Positions 1 through 8,611 of a stretch of DNA of 64,000 nucleotides are shown in pieces. Position 1 is the stretch's first letter. The number at the start of each line of letters is the position of its first letter. The stretch is from the NCBI RefSeq assembly GCF_003347635.1, contig NZ_QDFY01000007.1, forward strand, positions 1 to 64,000, given 5' to 3'. The position numbers and the translations under genes were made by a program. The stretch comes from Sphingosinicella terrae (GTDB taxonomy: Bacteria; Pseudomonadota; Alphaproteobacteria; Sphingomonadales; Sphingomonadaceae). The notes beneath the pieces are model-generated. The model made no database searches. It was not told the DNA's origin and was given only the letters and a program-made list of their open reading frames with translations.

Positions 1-290
1 CGTCCGCTCGCCCATCATGGCTCGCCTCCCGCCTTGCTCAGCAGGATTGAATCAGAGCCGAGTCACCGCAGCAAGAGGAGATTTTCAACACTATCCGCCA
101 ATCTCGGTCGTTCGGCGCCGGATCTACTTATCCCGAAAGCTGACATCTGCTGGGCACATGCGGCCGGCCGACGTGCGCCCATTTCGGACGACCAACTCGC
201 ACTGACGAACGGCAGCTCTGACTCACTTTCGGCCGCTCAGCCCCGCTCAGGCGTCGGCAGCCGACGGTCTAAGGGCGCGATGAGACTTCT

Positions 291-1847
291 TCAAATGTAG
301 AACTTGAAGGGTTGCTTCTCAGTACCCGCGGCGCTGCCCATGACGAGCACATCTCCGACCTTGTCAGCGAACCTGATCGTGACAGGCACTGCGTCGCTGA
401 AGTTGCAGGCGTTGTAGTTGATCTTGGTTAGGCCCATCACGTCTGACAAGACCGTGCGGATGTCCGGAAGCTCACCCGTGGAGCGAAGCGTCGTAATGAA
501 AAGCGGATTAGGCGTCTCGGGGCCGAGATAGGTGTCGATACGAGGTGCGTAGCCTGCAGCCCAGAGGTAGGCGTTATGCGGGTCTAGCAGCAGCGCGGTC
601 CCACGCAGGACCGGGTAGTCCCCCTCGCGGAACACCTTGGTCTCACCATGGGTCGACTTGATCCGAATGCCTACAACGCTCGTGCCGGCGGGCGCGGCAT
701 CGGCGAAACCGGCCCATTCGTCATCCGAGAAGTTCGCCCGGCCGTGGACGAAGAGTTCCCTGGGATAATCTTGAAATCGGGATTTGTAAGTTTCGAGCAC
801 CATCGAGAGAAGCGCCTTGGCGCGTTCGCGGGGGAGGTGAAACTCCTTGTCCTCGGAACGCCACGGGCCGTTGGCGCCGCGAAAGACAACGCCGTCGCCT
901 TCACTGAGGAACATCTGCGCGGCGCAGCAGGCGTGATGCTGTGGATGGTTGGGGATTAGCTTAAAAACCAATCCAACGTAGCACACGCCCGGACGCATTC
1001 CGGCAATACGCCAGGGCGGCGTCCCCTGTGTCTTGTAGAACAAACCCGTGGCGAGGTTCCAAGCGACACTCGCTGGGTCCTGTGTCCCGCGCGAGGGCTT
1101 GCCGGCCTTGTTCAGAAACTCGTGTGGAGCGAGGGTAGTTTCGCGGATGAGCTGCGACGGCTGAGCCAAGCGGAGCAGTCGTGCCTTCACCTGACGGTGG
1201 AAGTCCGGCACATCGTCGAACACCGACTCTGCGGACTGATCGATGATCTCCGAAAGTAGGGGGAGATCGGATCTCGCGCCCTGCTTCTTTGCGAGCTTCC
1301 CGGGGATGAGCTCCCCCTTTCGCCTTCCGGCCATCTTGGGCCGGCAGGTCTCAAAGACGATCTCCGGGACCACGAGTACCCACACGTCCATCGAGCGCTC
1401 CTCCTCGGCAACGTGCGTCTCTATCGGGCGCAGGAAAACGTCGACGGTTCGGGACACAGCTTCGTGGTGGTTCTCGATGTTTATGGAGCCGAGCACCTGC
1501 TGAAGATCGATCTCACGCAGCGTGAAGGTGTCCGGATCCAGTCTCAGCCCGAACGCCTCTTCCAGTCCGGGGAAGTCGGATAGGTGAAGCCGGTTCGCCT
1601 TGTCCCGAGGGCCGCGCTTGGGCATGCGAACCGCTCGGCTTGCGGCGGCCGCCCAGCGCCTGAAGTAGTCGATGCCGCTAGCGGTGCCGATCACGCCTAC
1701 GCGCAAGTCGGGCCTGTCTGGTCGCTCGGCCGGTCCGTATAGGTGCAGTCCGTCCTTCGGATGGTCGGTGACTTGGCCGAATGCGAAACCGAGTTCGGGC
1801 TCATCCACGTAATGGACTGGCAGCGATGTCTCGGGAGGCCGGATCAA
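291..1847 (-). CDS. Short prokaryotic Argonaute (MID-PIWI), SPARTA subunit
   Basis: 518 aa, the usual length of a short pAgo that lacks N and PAZ domains. A MID-like half spans about residues 40-240 and a PIWI half about 280-518. Seen: the PIWI strand GVCYVGLVF (287-295) has Val where active Argonautes carry the first catalytic Asp. The later VHGRANFSDDE stretch (367-377) and the block around LTKINYNA...VTIRFADKVG (473-498) match short pAgo C-termini, as does the KFYI end. Known of the family: short pAgos are nuclease-dead and bind a guide RNA and target DNA together with their APAZ partner. The start is TTG (1847), overlapping the TIR-APAZ stop as TTGA, with GAGGA about 10 nt upstream, which suggests translational coupling. 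Predicted role: guide-dependent sensor of invading DNA. Certain as a short pAgo; activity is inferred. Confidence 0.93.
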   Translation of the reverse strand: MIRPPETSLPVHYVDEPELGFAFGQVTDHPKDGLHLYGPAERPDRPDLRVGVIGTASGIDYFRRWAAAASRAVRMPKRGPRDKANRLHLSDFPGLEEAFGLRLDPDTFTLREIDLQQVLGSINIENHHEAVSRTVDVFLRPIETHVAEEERSMDVWVLVVPEIVFETCRPKMAGRRKGELIPGKLAKKQGARSDLPLLSEIIDQSAESVFDDVPDFHRQVKARLLRLAQPSQLIRETTLAPHEFLNKAGKPSRGTQDPASVAWNLATGLFYKTQGTPPWRIAGMRPGVCYVGLVFKLIPNHPQHHACCAAQMFLSEGDGVVFRGANGPWRSEDKEFHLPRERAKALLSMVLETYKSRFQDYPRELFVHGRANFSDDEWAGFADAAPAGTSVVGIRIKSTHGETKVFREGDYPVLRGTALLLDPHNAYLWAAGYAPRIDTYLGPETPNPLFITTLRSTGELPDIRTVLSDVMGLTKINYNACNFSDAVPVTIRFADKVGDVLVMGSAAGTEKQPFKFYI

Positions 1848-3220
1848 AGCTCGTCGTCCTCATAGTAGCGGGTGACCGTCGTCTCGTCGGTCTCCTCGGC
1901 GTCCTCCCCAAGCCTGTTCATCTGCCGCGCGGAGACTGGTGACGTGAATTCGATGGGTGCTGCGTCGAGCGTGACCGCAAGCCCGCGACCTACCGGCAGG
2001 TCAACGAATGGGCTCTCGCCGGCCAGGAGCTCCAAGAACGCCATCAGTCGGCCATGCCATGCCTTGTTGCGCCACACGGAGCACACGGAGCGTCGCAGCC
2101 GAAACTGAGTGCGGTCGTCTTCGATTGCGACTACTTGGTCCTTCTCTCCGCGCTCGGAGAAGAGGACTCGCCCCTTCAATTTTAGATGAGGATAGGGGAA
2201 GAAGTTTGGGATCGCGCTGACTCCATATTCCCAGATCCGATTCTTCGCTACATTTCGTAGCATTGAGCTGCGTGTCTGCCCCTGACGTCCCCAAGGCACG
2301 CGCTTGCCAATGTCTAGCTTCGACGCGTCAACATGGAAGGAGGCTCCGCTAGAGAAGGTCCGCTCGAAGAAGCCGAGTGCCCGCATGCGCTTCTCCCAGG
2401 CTTGTCTGAGGAGGTTAGTCGCAATGCTCCGGGTATCTCTCGAACCAAGCCCATGCGCCTCGCTTCCATGCTCCAGCAACGTCATCAGGTCGAACTCGGC
2501 TTCCTCGCGCAATCCGCCTATTTGCGCGAAGCTCTCGTCGAGATCGAAGGGGGCCGCGAAGGTAAGGAAGCCCTCCTTGAAAGGAACCAGCGGCAGGGTG
2601 GATGGCGTCCCGAGCTTCTTGAGCGTCCCGTCGCTGCAGGAGTTACGGGGAACGAGGAGCCACAGTTTGTCAGGCATCTCGATGACGCGCAGCCAGTTGG
2701 ACGTAAGTGGCTCCGGCTCACGTCTGACCCTGATAGCAGCTCGTCTTAGATAGGCAGCCCAGTCCGGACTAATAGATTTCTGCGCGCGCGGGAGCCGCTG
2801 CCGAGCGAGCGTGCGCTCCAGTTCACCCAGTCCTTGTGCCCAGCCGCCGTGAAAGTCGACCCATTGCAGGCCCCCGATGCCGAAGAGCTTCTGGAAAGGC
2901 TCCATGCGCAGAGGGATGATGAAGTTCGGCTGCGAGAGTTCGCGGGTGAGGTCGGAGGCTATCTCGATCTCCTCCAGCACTCCGGGCCGGGCTAGCGTCC
3001 TATCGCTGCAGCAGAGCAGCATCCTCATCGCGTCGTTGCGCAGCACATTCGTAATCTTAGTGCGCCAGCGGTCGCCACCCTGAAGGTCTAAGATGTCCGC
3101 GAAGACCTTGTATCCCGCCGCTTCCAAACGTGGAGCCAGCCAGAGGACGAACGCGTCGTCGCCTGGCGTTGCCTTGGAAATGAACAAAGTGTCTCGCTGG
3201 GGAGCTTTTGCGACCATCAT
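1844..3220 (-). CDS. TIR-APAZ effector protein of a SPARTA system
   Basis: 458 aa. The N-terminus (about 10-130) is a TIR domain: strand TLFISKA, then a FADILDLQGGDRW loop, LLCCSD, and GVLEEIEIA, in which E84 fits the place of the catalytic NADase Glu. The remaining part (about 170-458) is inferred to be APAZ from its position, length and obligatory partner; it has no simple motif. In SPARTA systems the TIR-APAZ and short pAgo form a heterodimer that oligomerises on guide RNA/target DNA recognition and hydrolyses NAD(P)+, killing or arresting the cell. It is the first gene of a two-gene operon with the Argonaute. The start has two consecutive ATGs (3220 and 3217) and no clear Shine-Dalgarno; a 12-bp palindrome covers the first ATG. 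Codon use looks less GC-biased than the downstream chromosome. Confidence 0.92.
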   Translation of the reverse strand: MMVAKAPQRDTLFISKATPGDDAFVLWLAPRLEAAGYKVFADILDLQGGDRWRTKITNVLRNDAMRMLLCCSDRTLARPGVLEEIEIASDLTRELSQPNFIIPLRMEPFQKLFGIGGLQWVDFHGGWAQGLGELERTLARQRLPRAQKSISPDWAAYLRRAAIRVRREPEPLTSNWLRVIEMPDKLWLLVPRNSCSDGTLKKLGTPSTLPLVPFKEGFLTFAAPFDLDESFAQIGGLREEAEFDLMTLLEHGSEAHGLGSRDTRSIATNLLRQAWEKRMRALGFFERTFSSGASFHVDASKLDIGKRVPWGRQGQTRSSMLRNVAKNRIWEYGVSAIPNFFPYPHLKLKGRVLFSERGEKDQVVAIEDDRTQFRLRRSVCSVWRNKAWHGRLMAFLELLAGESPFVDLPVGRGLAVTLDAAPIEFTSPVSARQMNRLGEDAEETDETTVTRYYEDDEL

Positions 3221-3231
3221 CTATCGATAGA
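3220..3231. promoter_or_regulatory. 12-bp perfect palindrome at the SPARTA operon start
   Basis: TCTATCGATAGA is a perfect palindrome that ends on the first base of the TIR-APAZ ATG. It could be an operator, possibly for the XRE protein encoded divergently at 4177-5604, or an RNA hairpin limiting translation. A palindrome this short can arise by chance, so the function is speculative. Confidence 0.3.
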
Positions 3232-3646
3232 GGATGGGCGCACGACCTGCACTCATTTAAAGCGACGCGGTCCCGAGGCCATGTTTCTGCAAGTCATCGG
3301 GCACAATGTGCCTGAACGAAGCGCCTGTATGCAGGTTGTCGGAACTTTGCGGTCGTTCCACTTTCTTCAGTTTCGGACATCAGGGCGATCAACGGCTATC
3401 GGCAACGATGGGCGCAAGCCCGCCTACGGCCCCTTGCATGCGCTGCTTGACGGAACGACCACCGACGTACGCTTCGCATGCGGAGACCGCTGCGTAGCCA
3501 ATCGAGCGAGATTCTCTAGCATTTCGAGAAGGGTGGATGACCCACTGGTCGCTTCTCAAAGGTGCCGGAGCGATCGCAGACGCTTGAGCAACCGGAAGCG
3601 TTCATGCAGGAAGCGCTGCGTGAGGGATGATTCCAGCGGAGTAGGC
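3232..3646. other. Divergent intergenic region, no gene seen
   Basis: 415 bases separate the SPARTA operon (minus) from the 3647-4177 gene (plus). An open plus frame from 3281 runs into the downstream gene, but its translation is low-complexity and unlike a protein. The start at 3647 has a better ribosome site. The region presumably holds promoters for both directions. I see no convincing -35/-10 pair. Confidence 0.5.
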
Positions 3647-4177
3647 ATGGCGAGCGAGCTGACGGATGCAGCATTTGATCAGTTTCGGTCGAAGTTTCCT
3701 GCTAAGCCCTGCAACATGGACGAGGTGCAGGACGCGAGCGAGTTGACTCCTATGACGCCGGAGCAGGGATTGAGATTTTGGATCGACGGACCTGGCGCAC
3801 CTACGAGTGACACCCCACCTCAAATCGATGTCGCGCCTACGGGCAAGGAATTGTGGGTCGTGCGAACCGACGATGTAGTTCATTCGACGGAAACTAGCGC
3901 CTTCGCGCAGACCCTGGTTCGCAAGGTTCTTAAGCACAGCAACCTTACCGGCGGCGAACCTGCCCACTGTGGCGGGGAACTGCTGTTTCTTAAGGACGAC
4001 GTCATCGCGCTCAACGGTGCTTCCGGTCGCTACGGACCTCAGACGGAAGAGGAAATGTCAGCGATTGCGACAGCTTTTCGTCGCTCGGGGTACGGCGTAT
4101 GGAGCTTGGGTTTCGATACCGAAGCAGGATGGCCTTATCGTTTTGGTGACACTGATCCGGAATGGGTGGCAGCGTGA
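3647..4177 (+). CDS. Hypothetical protein coupled to the XRE-ImmA/IrrE gene
   Basis: 176 aa, not recognised. I chose ATG 3647 over upstream in-frame ATGs because GGAG lies 5 nt before it and protein-like sequence begins there. Seen: an N-terminal helix-rich part, a Pro/Thr-rich middle (about 45-65), and a C-terminal half with GGELLFL, a GASGRYGP motif followed by a helix, then GYGVWSLGFD. The latter looks like a small alpha/beta fold. There is no signal peptide or membrane segment. Its stop overlaps the next start (TGATG), so the two are co-translated. The position next to SPARTA and the pairing with an ImmA/IrrE protease suggest a partner, substrate or toxin in a two-gene module. This is inference only. 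Confidence 0.75.
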   Translation: MASELTDAAFDQFRSKFPAKPCNMDEVQDASELTPMTPEQGLRFWIDGPGAPTSDTPPQIDVAPTGKELWVVRTDDVVHSTETSAFAQTLVRKVLKHSNLTGGEPAHCGGELLFLKDDVIALNGASGRYGPQTEEEMSAIATAFRRSGYGVWSLGFDTEAGWPYRFGDTDPEWVAA

Positions 4178-5604
4178 TGCTGCATTCCTCGCAAGAACTG
4201 GATCTCGTCTTCGGTCCGGATTCGTCCGGCTCAGACCCGCTGACGCGCGCGTTGAGTTCCACCAAGCGCTTTGTGCGGAGCCAGACGCAAGTCGCCGAAT
4301 GGCGACCGGAAGCAAAGGGGCTCGAGCTCACCCCTGCGCAGGCCCTTCACGCATTTGATTATGATGTACTGTTGAGAGTCGCGCGCGACGGTTCGGCGCA
4401 GCTGATCCCATCCCGCACAGAGCCGGCGCGTACGATCGAAGAGCGACGCAAAGAGCTTGGGCTAACGGCAAAGCAAATCGCGCGTATGATCGACTTGCCA
4501 GAGGCCAGTGTCGTGAAGGCAGAGACTGTAGGCAAGGTTTCGCCCATTCGCGACCTCATGAGAATTGCGGAAGCGCTAGCGCTCGACGAGCAGGTTCTGA
4601 GCTATTTGCCAAATGCGCGGGGAGATTCCGAACTTGGTGTCCGCTTGCGCACGCTCTCTAGCGAACGTCACGCCGGACCGGGCTTTTCTCCTTCTATCGT
4701 TCTGAAACTCACTGAAGCGGCCTGGGTCATTTCCCGTCAGTCCGAACTGGCTCGGCTGCTTGGTGTCGCGCCAGAAGTCACCAACGAGAGCTACAGCGAC
4801 GATTATCACGGCCCGGTCTGGCAACGTGGCTATGAATTGGCGGCGCAGACGCGCACGATGCTGAGCATCGACGACGAAGCGCCCATTGAGAACGTCCGCA
4901 AGATCGTCGCTCGGTTCGGCCTCCCGTTGATTGAAACTGCGTTCGGAACGCGCTTTGCCGGCGCGACGATCGCAAATGCCGATGTCCGCGGAATTGTCGC
5001 GAACACGGAAGGGTCAAACTCAAATGTCTGGGTTCGGCGGATGACGATCTGCCACGAATTGGGGCATCTGCTCTGGGATCCCCCTTCTCGGCTCGGCAAA
5101 CTCAAGGTGGACACCTACATGGAGCTGCAAACGCCAGGGGGCGATCCTGTCGAAGCACGCGCCAATGCGTTCGCGATCGCTTTCTTGGCACCGCCGAGAG
5201 CGGTCGCTCGTATCCTGGACGATCTCAGCGACAAAGCAACAATGGTCGCCGTTGTCATGGACCGGTTCGGTATTGGGCCTGGCGCAGCGAAGCATCATCT
5301 CGCCAATGTGAGCCGGGAACATCTCCACCGGGAAATAGATTTCATGACTGTCTCAGGCCGTCTGCTGCCCGAGCCGAGCGACGAATGGAACGCTCGAGAA
5401 GATTGGACCAACGCGTTCTATCCAATTGCTTCTGTGCCCGACACCCGACGCGGGGCTTTTGCAGCGTTGGCTGTGCTAGCAATGGAACGCGGCTTGGTAA
5501 GTGCCGACACAGTCTCTGAGTGGCTGAGGATAGCGCCCGAAGAAGTTGCCGCCCAGCGTGACAATATCGTCTCTCTGGGCGAAGTGGCTCTTTCGCGGCC
5601 ATAG
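4177..5604 (+). CDS. XRE-family HTH / ImmA-IrrE zinc metallopeptidase fusion
   Basis: 475 aa from ATG 4177, which overlaps the previous stop (TGATG). ATG 4162 in the same frame is possible but would overlap by 16 nt. Domains: an unassigned N-terminus (1-85), an XRE helix-turn-helix (about 87-145, ERRKELGLTAKQIARMIDLP), a linker, then an ImmA/IrrE (M78-like) peptidase with HELGH at 293-297 and a further conserved Glu near 326 (PVEARAN). The C-terminal 110 residues are unassigned. Known of the family: such proteins cleave a repressor or partner and often also repress their own operon. Here it could control the 176-aa partner, the divergent SPARTA operon, or act as the antitoxin-like half of a defence pair. 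Its A/T-richer composition matches the SPARTA genes, so it was probably acquired with them. Confidence 0.88.
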   Translation: MLHSSQELDLVFGPDSSGSDPLTRALSSTKRFVRSQTQVAEWRPEAKGLELTPAQALHAFDYDVLLRVARDGSAQLIPSRTEPARTIEERRKELGLTAKQIARMIDLPEASVVKAETVGKVSPIRDLMRIAEALALDEQVLSYLPNARGDSELGVRLRTLSSERHAGPGFSPSIVLKLTEAAWVISRQSELARLLGVAPEVTNESYSDDYHGPVWQRGYELAAQTRTMLSIDDEAPIENVRKIVARFGLPLIETAFGTRFAGATIANADVRGIVANTEGSNSNVWVRRMTICHELGHLLWDPPSRLGKLKVDTYMELQTPGGDPVEARANAFAIAFLAPPRAVARILDDLSDKATMVAVVMDRFGIGPGAAKHHLANVSREHLHREIDFMTVSGRLLPEPSDEWNAREDWTNAFYPIASVPDTRRGAFAALAVLAMERGLVSADTVSEWLRIAPEEVAAQRDNIVSLGEVALSRP

Positions 5605-5765
5605 ATGTGATTTAAGAATGTTCACACGCCACCAGACGAACATACGTCGCAGCCGGTCCGCTCCCGGCCAGATCTAGCCACAAAGACGCCGCCCATGAAC
5701 CGCTGCGTTAGGGTAAGCCGCCTGGCCCTACCGGACCGCATCGAGAGGCCGGTGGCGGACGTCCT

Positions 5766-6431
5766 CTAATCCACCACCGCCATAGCGAAGCCGTCCCAGC
5801 CCTTGCTGCCGACCGTCTGGATGGCGGTGCCGCTCAGCCGCGGCTCGGCGGCGATGAGGTCGATGAAGCGGCGTATGCCCTGGACCGCCGGATTCTGGCT
5901 GGCGGCGTCGCGCACCTCGCCGTCGCGCACGACATTGTCGCCGATGATCAATGTGCCCGGCCGCGACAGGCGCACGCCCCAGGCGAGATAGAGGTCCTGG
6001 TTGGCCTTGTCGGCGTCGATGAAGACGAGATCGAAGGGGCCGCGCCTTTCCGCCTCGATCCGGGGCAGCAGGTCGAGGGCCGGGCCGACGCGGATGTCGA
6101 CCCGGTCGGCGAGGCCGGCGCGGACGATATTGGCGTGGGCGATTCGCGCATGATCCGCCTGGTGCTCGATCGTCACCACCTCGCCTTCGGGACCGACGGC
6201 GCGCGCGAGCCAGATCGTCGAATAGCCGCCGAGGGTGCCGATCTCGAGCACCCGTCGGGCGCGGATCGCCCGCGCGAGCAGGTGGAGGAACTTGCCCTGC
6301 AACGGCGACACGTCGATCGGCGGGAGCCCCGCTGCCGCATTGGCGGCGAGGACGGCCTCCATCTCCGGGTCGCGCGCCAGCAGCCGCTCCGCGAAATAGC
6401 GGTCCAGATCGTCCCATTCGGCCTCGGCCAT
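5766..6431 (-). CDS. Cation-dependent O-methyltransferase (caffeoyl-CoA OMT type)
   Basis: 221 aa, a typical length for Methyltransf_3 enzymes. The SAM motif VLEIGTLGGYSTIWLA lies near residues 60-75, followed by the acidic motif VTIEHQ. Metal and catalytic residues sit in VFIDADK and GDNVV, as in catechol and caffeoyl-CoA O-methyltransferases. It is cytosolic. A GGGAGGG ribosome site precedes the ATG. It is the last gene of a minus-strand run that holds a PQQ dehydrogenase, an acyl-CoA ligase and two GSTs, so an ortho-dihydroxy aromatic is a plausible methyl acceptor. The substrate is inferred from context only. It lies at the junction with the A/T-richer SPARTA island. Confidence 0.88.
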   Translation of the reverse strand: MAEAEWDDLDRYFAERLLARDPEMEAVLAANAAAGLPPIDVSPLQGKFLHLLARAIRARRVLEIGTLGGYSTIWLARAVGPEGEVVTIEHQADHARIAHANIVRAGLADRVDIRVGPALDLLPRIEAERRGPFDLVFIDADKANQDLYLAWGVRLSRPGTLIIGDNVVRDGEVRDAASQNPAVQGIRRFIDLIAAEPRLSGTAIQTVGSKGWDGFAMAVVD

Positions 6432-6457
6432 GTCCGTCCGTCCCTCCCTTCGGGAGA

Positions 6458-8596
6458 TCAGCGCGTCGCCTCTCTGCCCGCGAGCGCCCGGTCCTCATGG
6501 GCGCGCCGGATCACATAGTGGCGTATCGTATCCGCCTGCGCCGCGTCCATCACCGGCCGCCACGACACCATGCCGTTTTCGTGCAGCGCGCCCTCGAACA
6601 CGACCGAGCGCCAGGTGGCGGGATTGTCGAGCGCGGCGCTGTAGCGAAGATCGGGGACGAGCGCGCCGGCGACCGCGGCGTCGCCGTGGCAGACGCCGCA
6701 GAAGCGGCCGTAGAGCGCGGCGCCCTGCGCGATGGCCTCGGGCGTGCCGCGGTCCGCGGGCGGGTCGAGCGGCCGATCGGTGAAGGGCGGCGCCGGCGGC
6801 AGCCGGGCCGTTCCGCCGACCTTGAAGACGAGAAGCCGGCTGATGTTGCGCACCGGCCCCGAGACGTCGTGGAGGATTCCGGGGGCGATCGCCCACACGC
6901 CGCCCCAGCCGGCGAGGACGGCGACATATTGCTGGCCGTCGATCGCGTAGGTGACGGGCGCGGCGACGATTCCCGTCTGGGCCGGGAAGGTCCACAGGCG
7001 GCGGCCGCTCGCCGTGTCGAAGGCGGCGAAATCGCCCGCTGCCGAGCCCTGGAAGACGAGCCCTCCGGCGGTCGAGAGCACGCCGCCGTTCCAGGGGCCG
7101 CGATACTGGACCCGCCAGCGCTCGCGCTGCTGGACCGGGTCCCAGGCGATGAGGGCGCCGCGCGTGCCCTGCCGCGCCGCCGCCCGCGCCTCGGCAATGG
7201 CCGGCATGGCCGCCGCGCCCATGTCGATGCCGGTGTTGAAGCCCATCGGTGCCGGCTGCCAGTCCGGGTCCGGGAAGTAGGGGAAGCCGGCATCCTGGGC
7301 GGGGATGAAGACCAGGCCTGTCGCCGGATCGAAGGACATCGGATGCCAGCTATGGGCGCCGCTCGCGCCGGGGACGGAGATGAAGGGCCGGCCGGTTCGG
7401 TAGTAGCGCGCCTCGGGATTCTCGATCGGGCGGCCGGTGCGCATGTCGATCCCGATCGCCCAGTTCATCTCGACGAAATTCTCGGCCGAAATGAGCTGCC
7501 CGTTGGTGCGGTCGATGACGTAGAAGAAGCCGTTCTTCGGCGCCTGCATCAGCACCTTGCGCACCCTTCCGCCGATAGTGAGATCGGCGAGGATGATGTG
7601 CTGGGTAGCCGTGAAGTCCCAGGTCTCGCCCGGCGTGGTCTGGTAGTGCCAGACATAGTCGCCGGTGTCGGGACGGATCGCGACGATCGAGGAGAGGTAG
7701 AGATTGTCGCCGCGTCCTTCGGAGCGGTGCGCCTGGTTCCAGGGGGAGCCGTTGCCGACGCCGATATAGAGCAGGTTCAGCTCGGGATCGTAGGCCATCG
7801 AATCCCAGACCGTGCCGCCGCCGCCGAGGCGCCAATATTCGCCGTGCCAGGTCTCGGCCGCGCGCCGGAGGTGCTCGCCTTCGAAGCCGTCGGCAGGGTT
7901 GCCCGGGACGGTGAAGAAACGCCAAAGCTGCCGGCCGTCGCGCGCGTCATAGGCGGTGACGTAGCCGCGCACGCCGAACTCCGATCCGCCATTGCCGATG
8001 ATGACGCGGCCGTCGATCACCCGCGGGGCGCCGGTGATCGAATAGGGCTTGGACTGATCGACGGTGACGACGCTCCACAGCGGGCGGCCGCTGTGGCGGT
8101 CGAGCGCGATCAGCCGGCCGTCGAGCGTGCCGACGAACAGGCTGTCGCCCCAGGCGGCGACGCCGCGATTGACCGCGTCGCAGCAGACCATGGCGAGCCG
8201 CTCGCGCGGCACCTGTGGATCGAAGGACCAGAGCAGTCGCCCGGTCCGGCCGTCATAGGCCTTCACCATCGACCAGGCGGTGGACACGTAGAGATTGCCG
8301 TCGATGACGATCGGCGTCGCTTCCTGGCCGCGGCTGGTGTCGAGATCGGCGAACCAGGCGAGGCCGAGCTGCGACACGTTCTCGCGATCGATCTGGTTCA
8401 GCGGGCTGTGCCGCTGCTCGTCATAGGTGCGTCCGGTGGTCAGCCAGTCGGCGCCGTCGGCGCGGGCGGCGACGATCCGCTCCCCGGTGACCGCGCCGGC
8501 CGCGGTGGAGGGCGTCTTCGTCCTCGAGCCGCAGGCGGACAGGGTCGCCAGCACGGCGAGGACAAGAACCAGCCTTCGTCCCATCGCCCCTCCCAT
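6458..8596 (-). CDS. PQQ-dependent alcohol dehydrogenase with C-terminal cytochrome c domain
   Basis: 712 aa quinohaemoprotein. The signal peptide ends in a lipobox (LSAC, about residues 18-21), so it should be a lipoprotein on the periplasmic side. The eight-bladed PQQ propeller fills about 40-590 and includes the vicinal disulfide pair CCDAVNRG characteristic of PQQ alcohol dehydrogenases. A haem c site CGVCH lies at 633-637, with a Met-containing distal segment. The propeller-haem order matches soluble type II quinohaemoprotein ADHs, which are normally not lipidated. It would oxidise an alcohol or aldehyde in the periplasm and pass electrons through haem c to the respiratory chain. It lies 16 nt after the acyl-CoA ligase gene and so is probably co-transcribed; an aromatic alcohol substrate is inferred. 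Confidence 0.9.
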   Translation of the reverse strand: MGGAMGRRLVLVLAVLATLSACGSRTKTPSTAAGAVTGERIVAARADGADWLTTGRTYDEQRHSPLNQIDRENVSQLGLAWFADLDTSRGQEATPIVIDGNLYVSTAWSMVKAYDGRTGRLLWSFDPQVPRERLAMVCCDAVNRGVAAWGDSLFVGTLDGRLIALDRHSGRPLWSVVTVDQSKPYSITGAPRVIDGRVIIGNGGSEFGVRGYVTAYDARDGRQLWRFFTVPGNPADGFEGEHLRRAAETWHGEYWRLGGGGTVWDSMAYDPELNLLYIGVGNGSPWNQAHRSEGRGDNLYLSSIVAIRPDTGDYVWHYQTTPGETWDFTATQHIILADLTIGGRVRKVLMQAPKNGFFYVIDRTNGQLISAENFVEMNWAIGIDMRTGRPIENPEARYYRTGRPFISVPGASGAHSWHPMSFDPATGLVFIPAQDAGFPYFPDPDWQPAPMGFNTGIDMGAAAMPAIAEARAAARQGTRGALIAWDPVQQRERWRVQYRGPWNGGVLSTAGGLVFQGSAAGDFAAFDTASGRRLWTFPAQTGIVAAPVTYAIDGQQYVAVLAGWGGVWAIAPGILHDVSGPVRNISRLLVFKVGGTARLPPAPPFTDRPLDPPADRGTPEAIAQGAALYGRFCGVCHGDAAVAGALVPDLRYSAALDNPATWRSVVFEGALHENGMVSWRPVMDAAQADTIRHYVIRRAHEDRALAGREATR

Positions 8597-8611
8597 GGCG
8601 GCCCGCCGAGG

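Noticed and set aside
1-290. Short overlapping ORFs at the left edge
   Set aside because: They have no ribosome sites or recognisable sequence. This 290-bp tail downstream of the Argonaute gene holds nothing I can support.
3647-5604. Prophage immunity region (because of the ImmA/IrrE domain)
   Set aside because: No phage structural, integrase or repressor genes are nearby. ImmA/IrrE domains also occur outside mobile elements.
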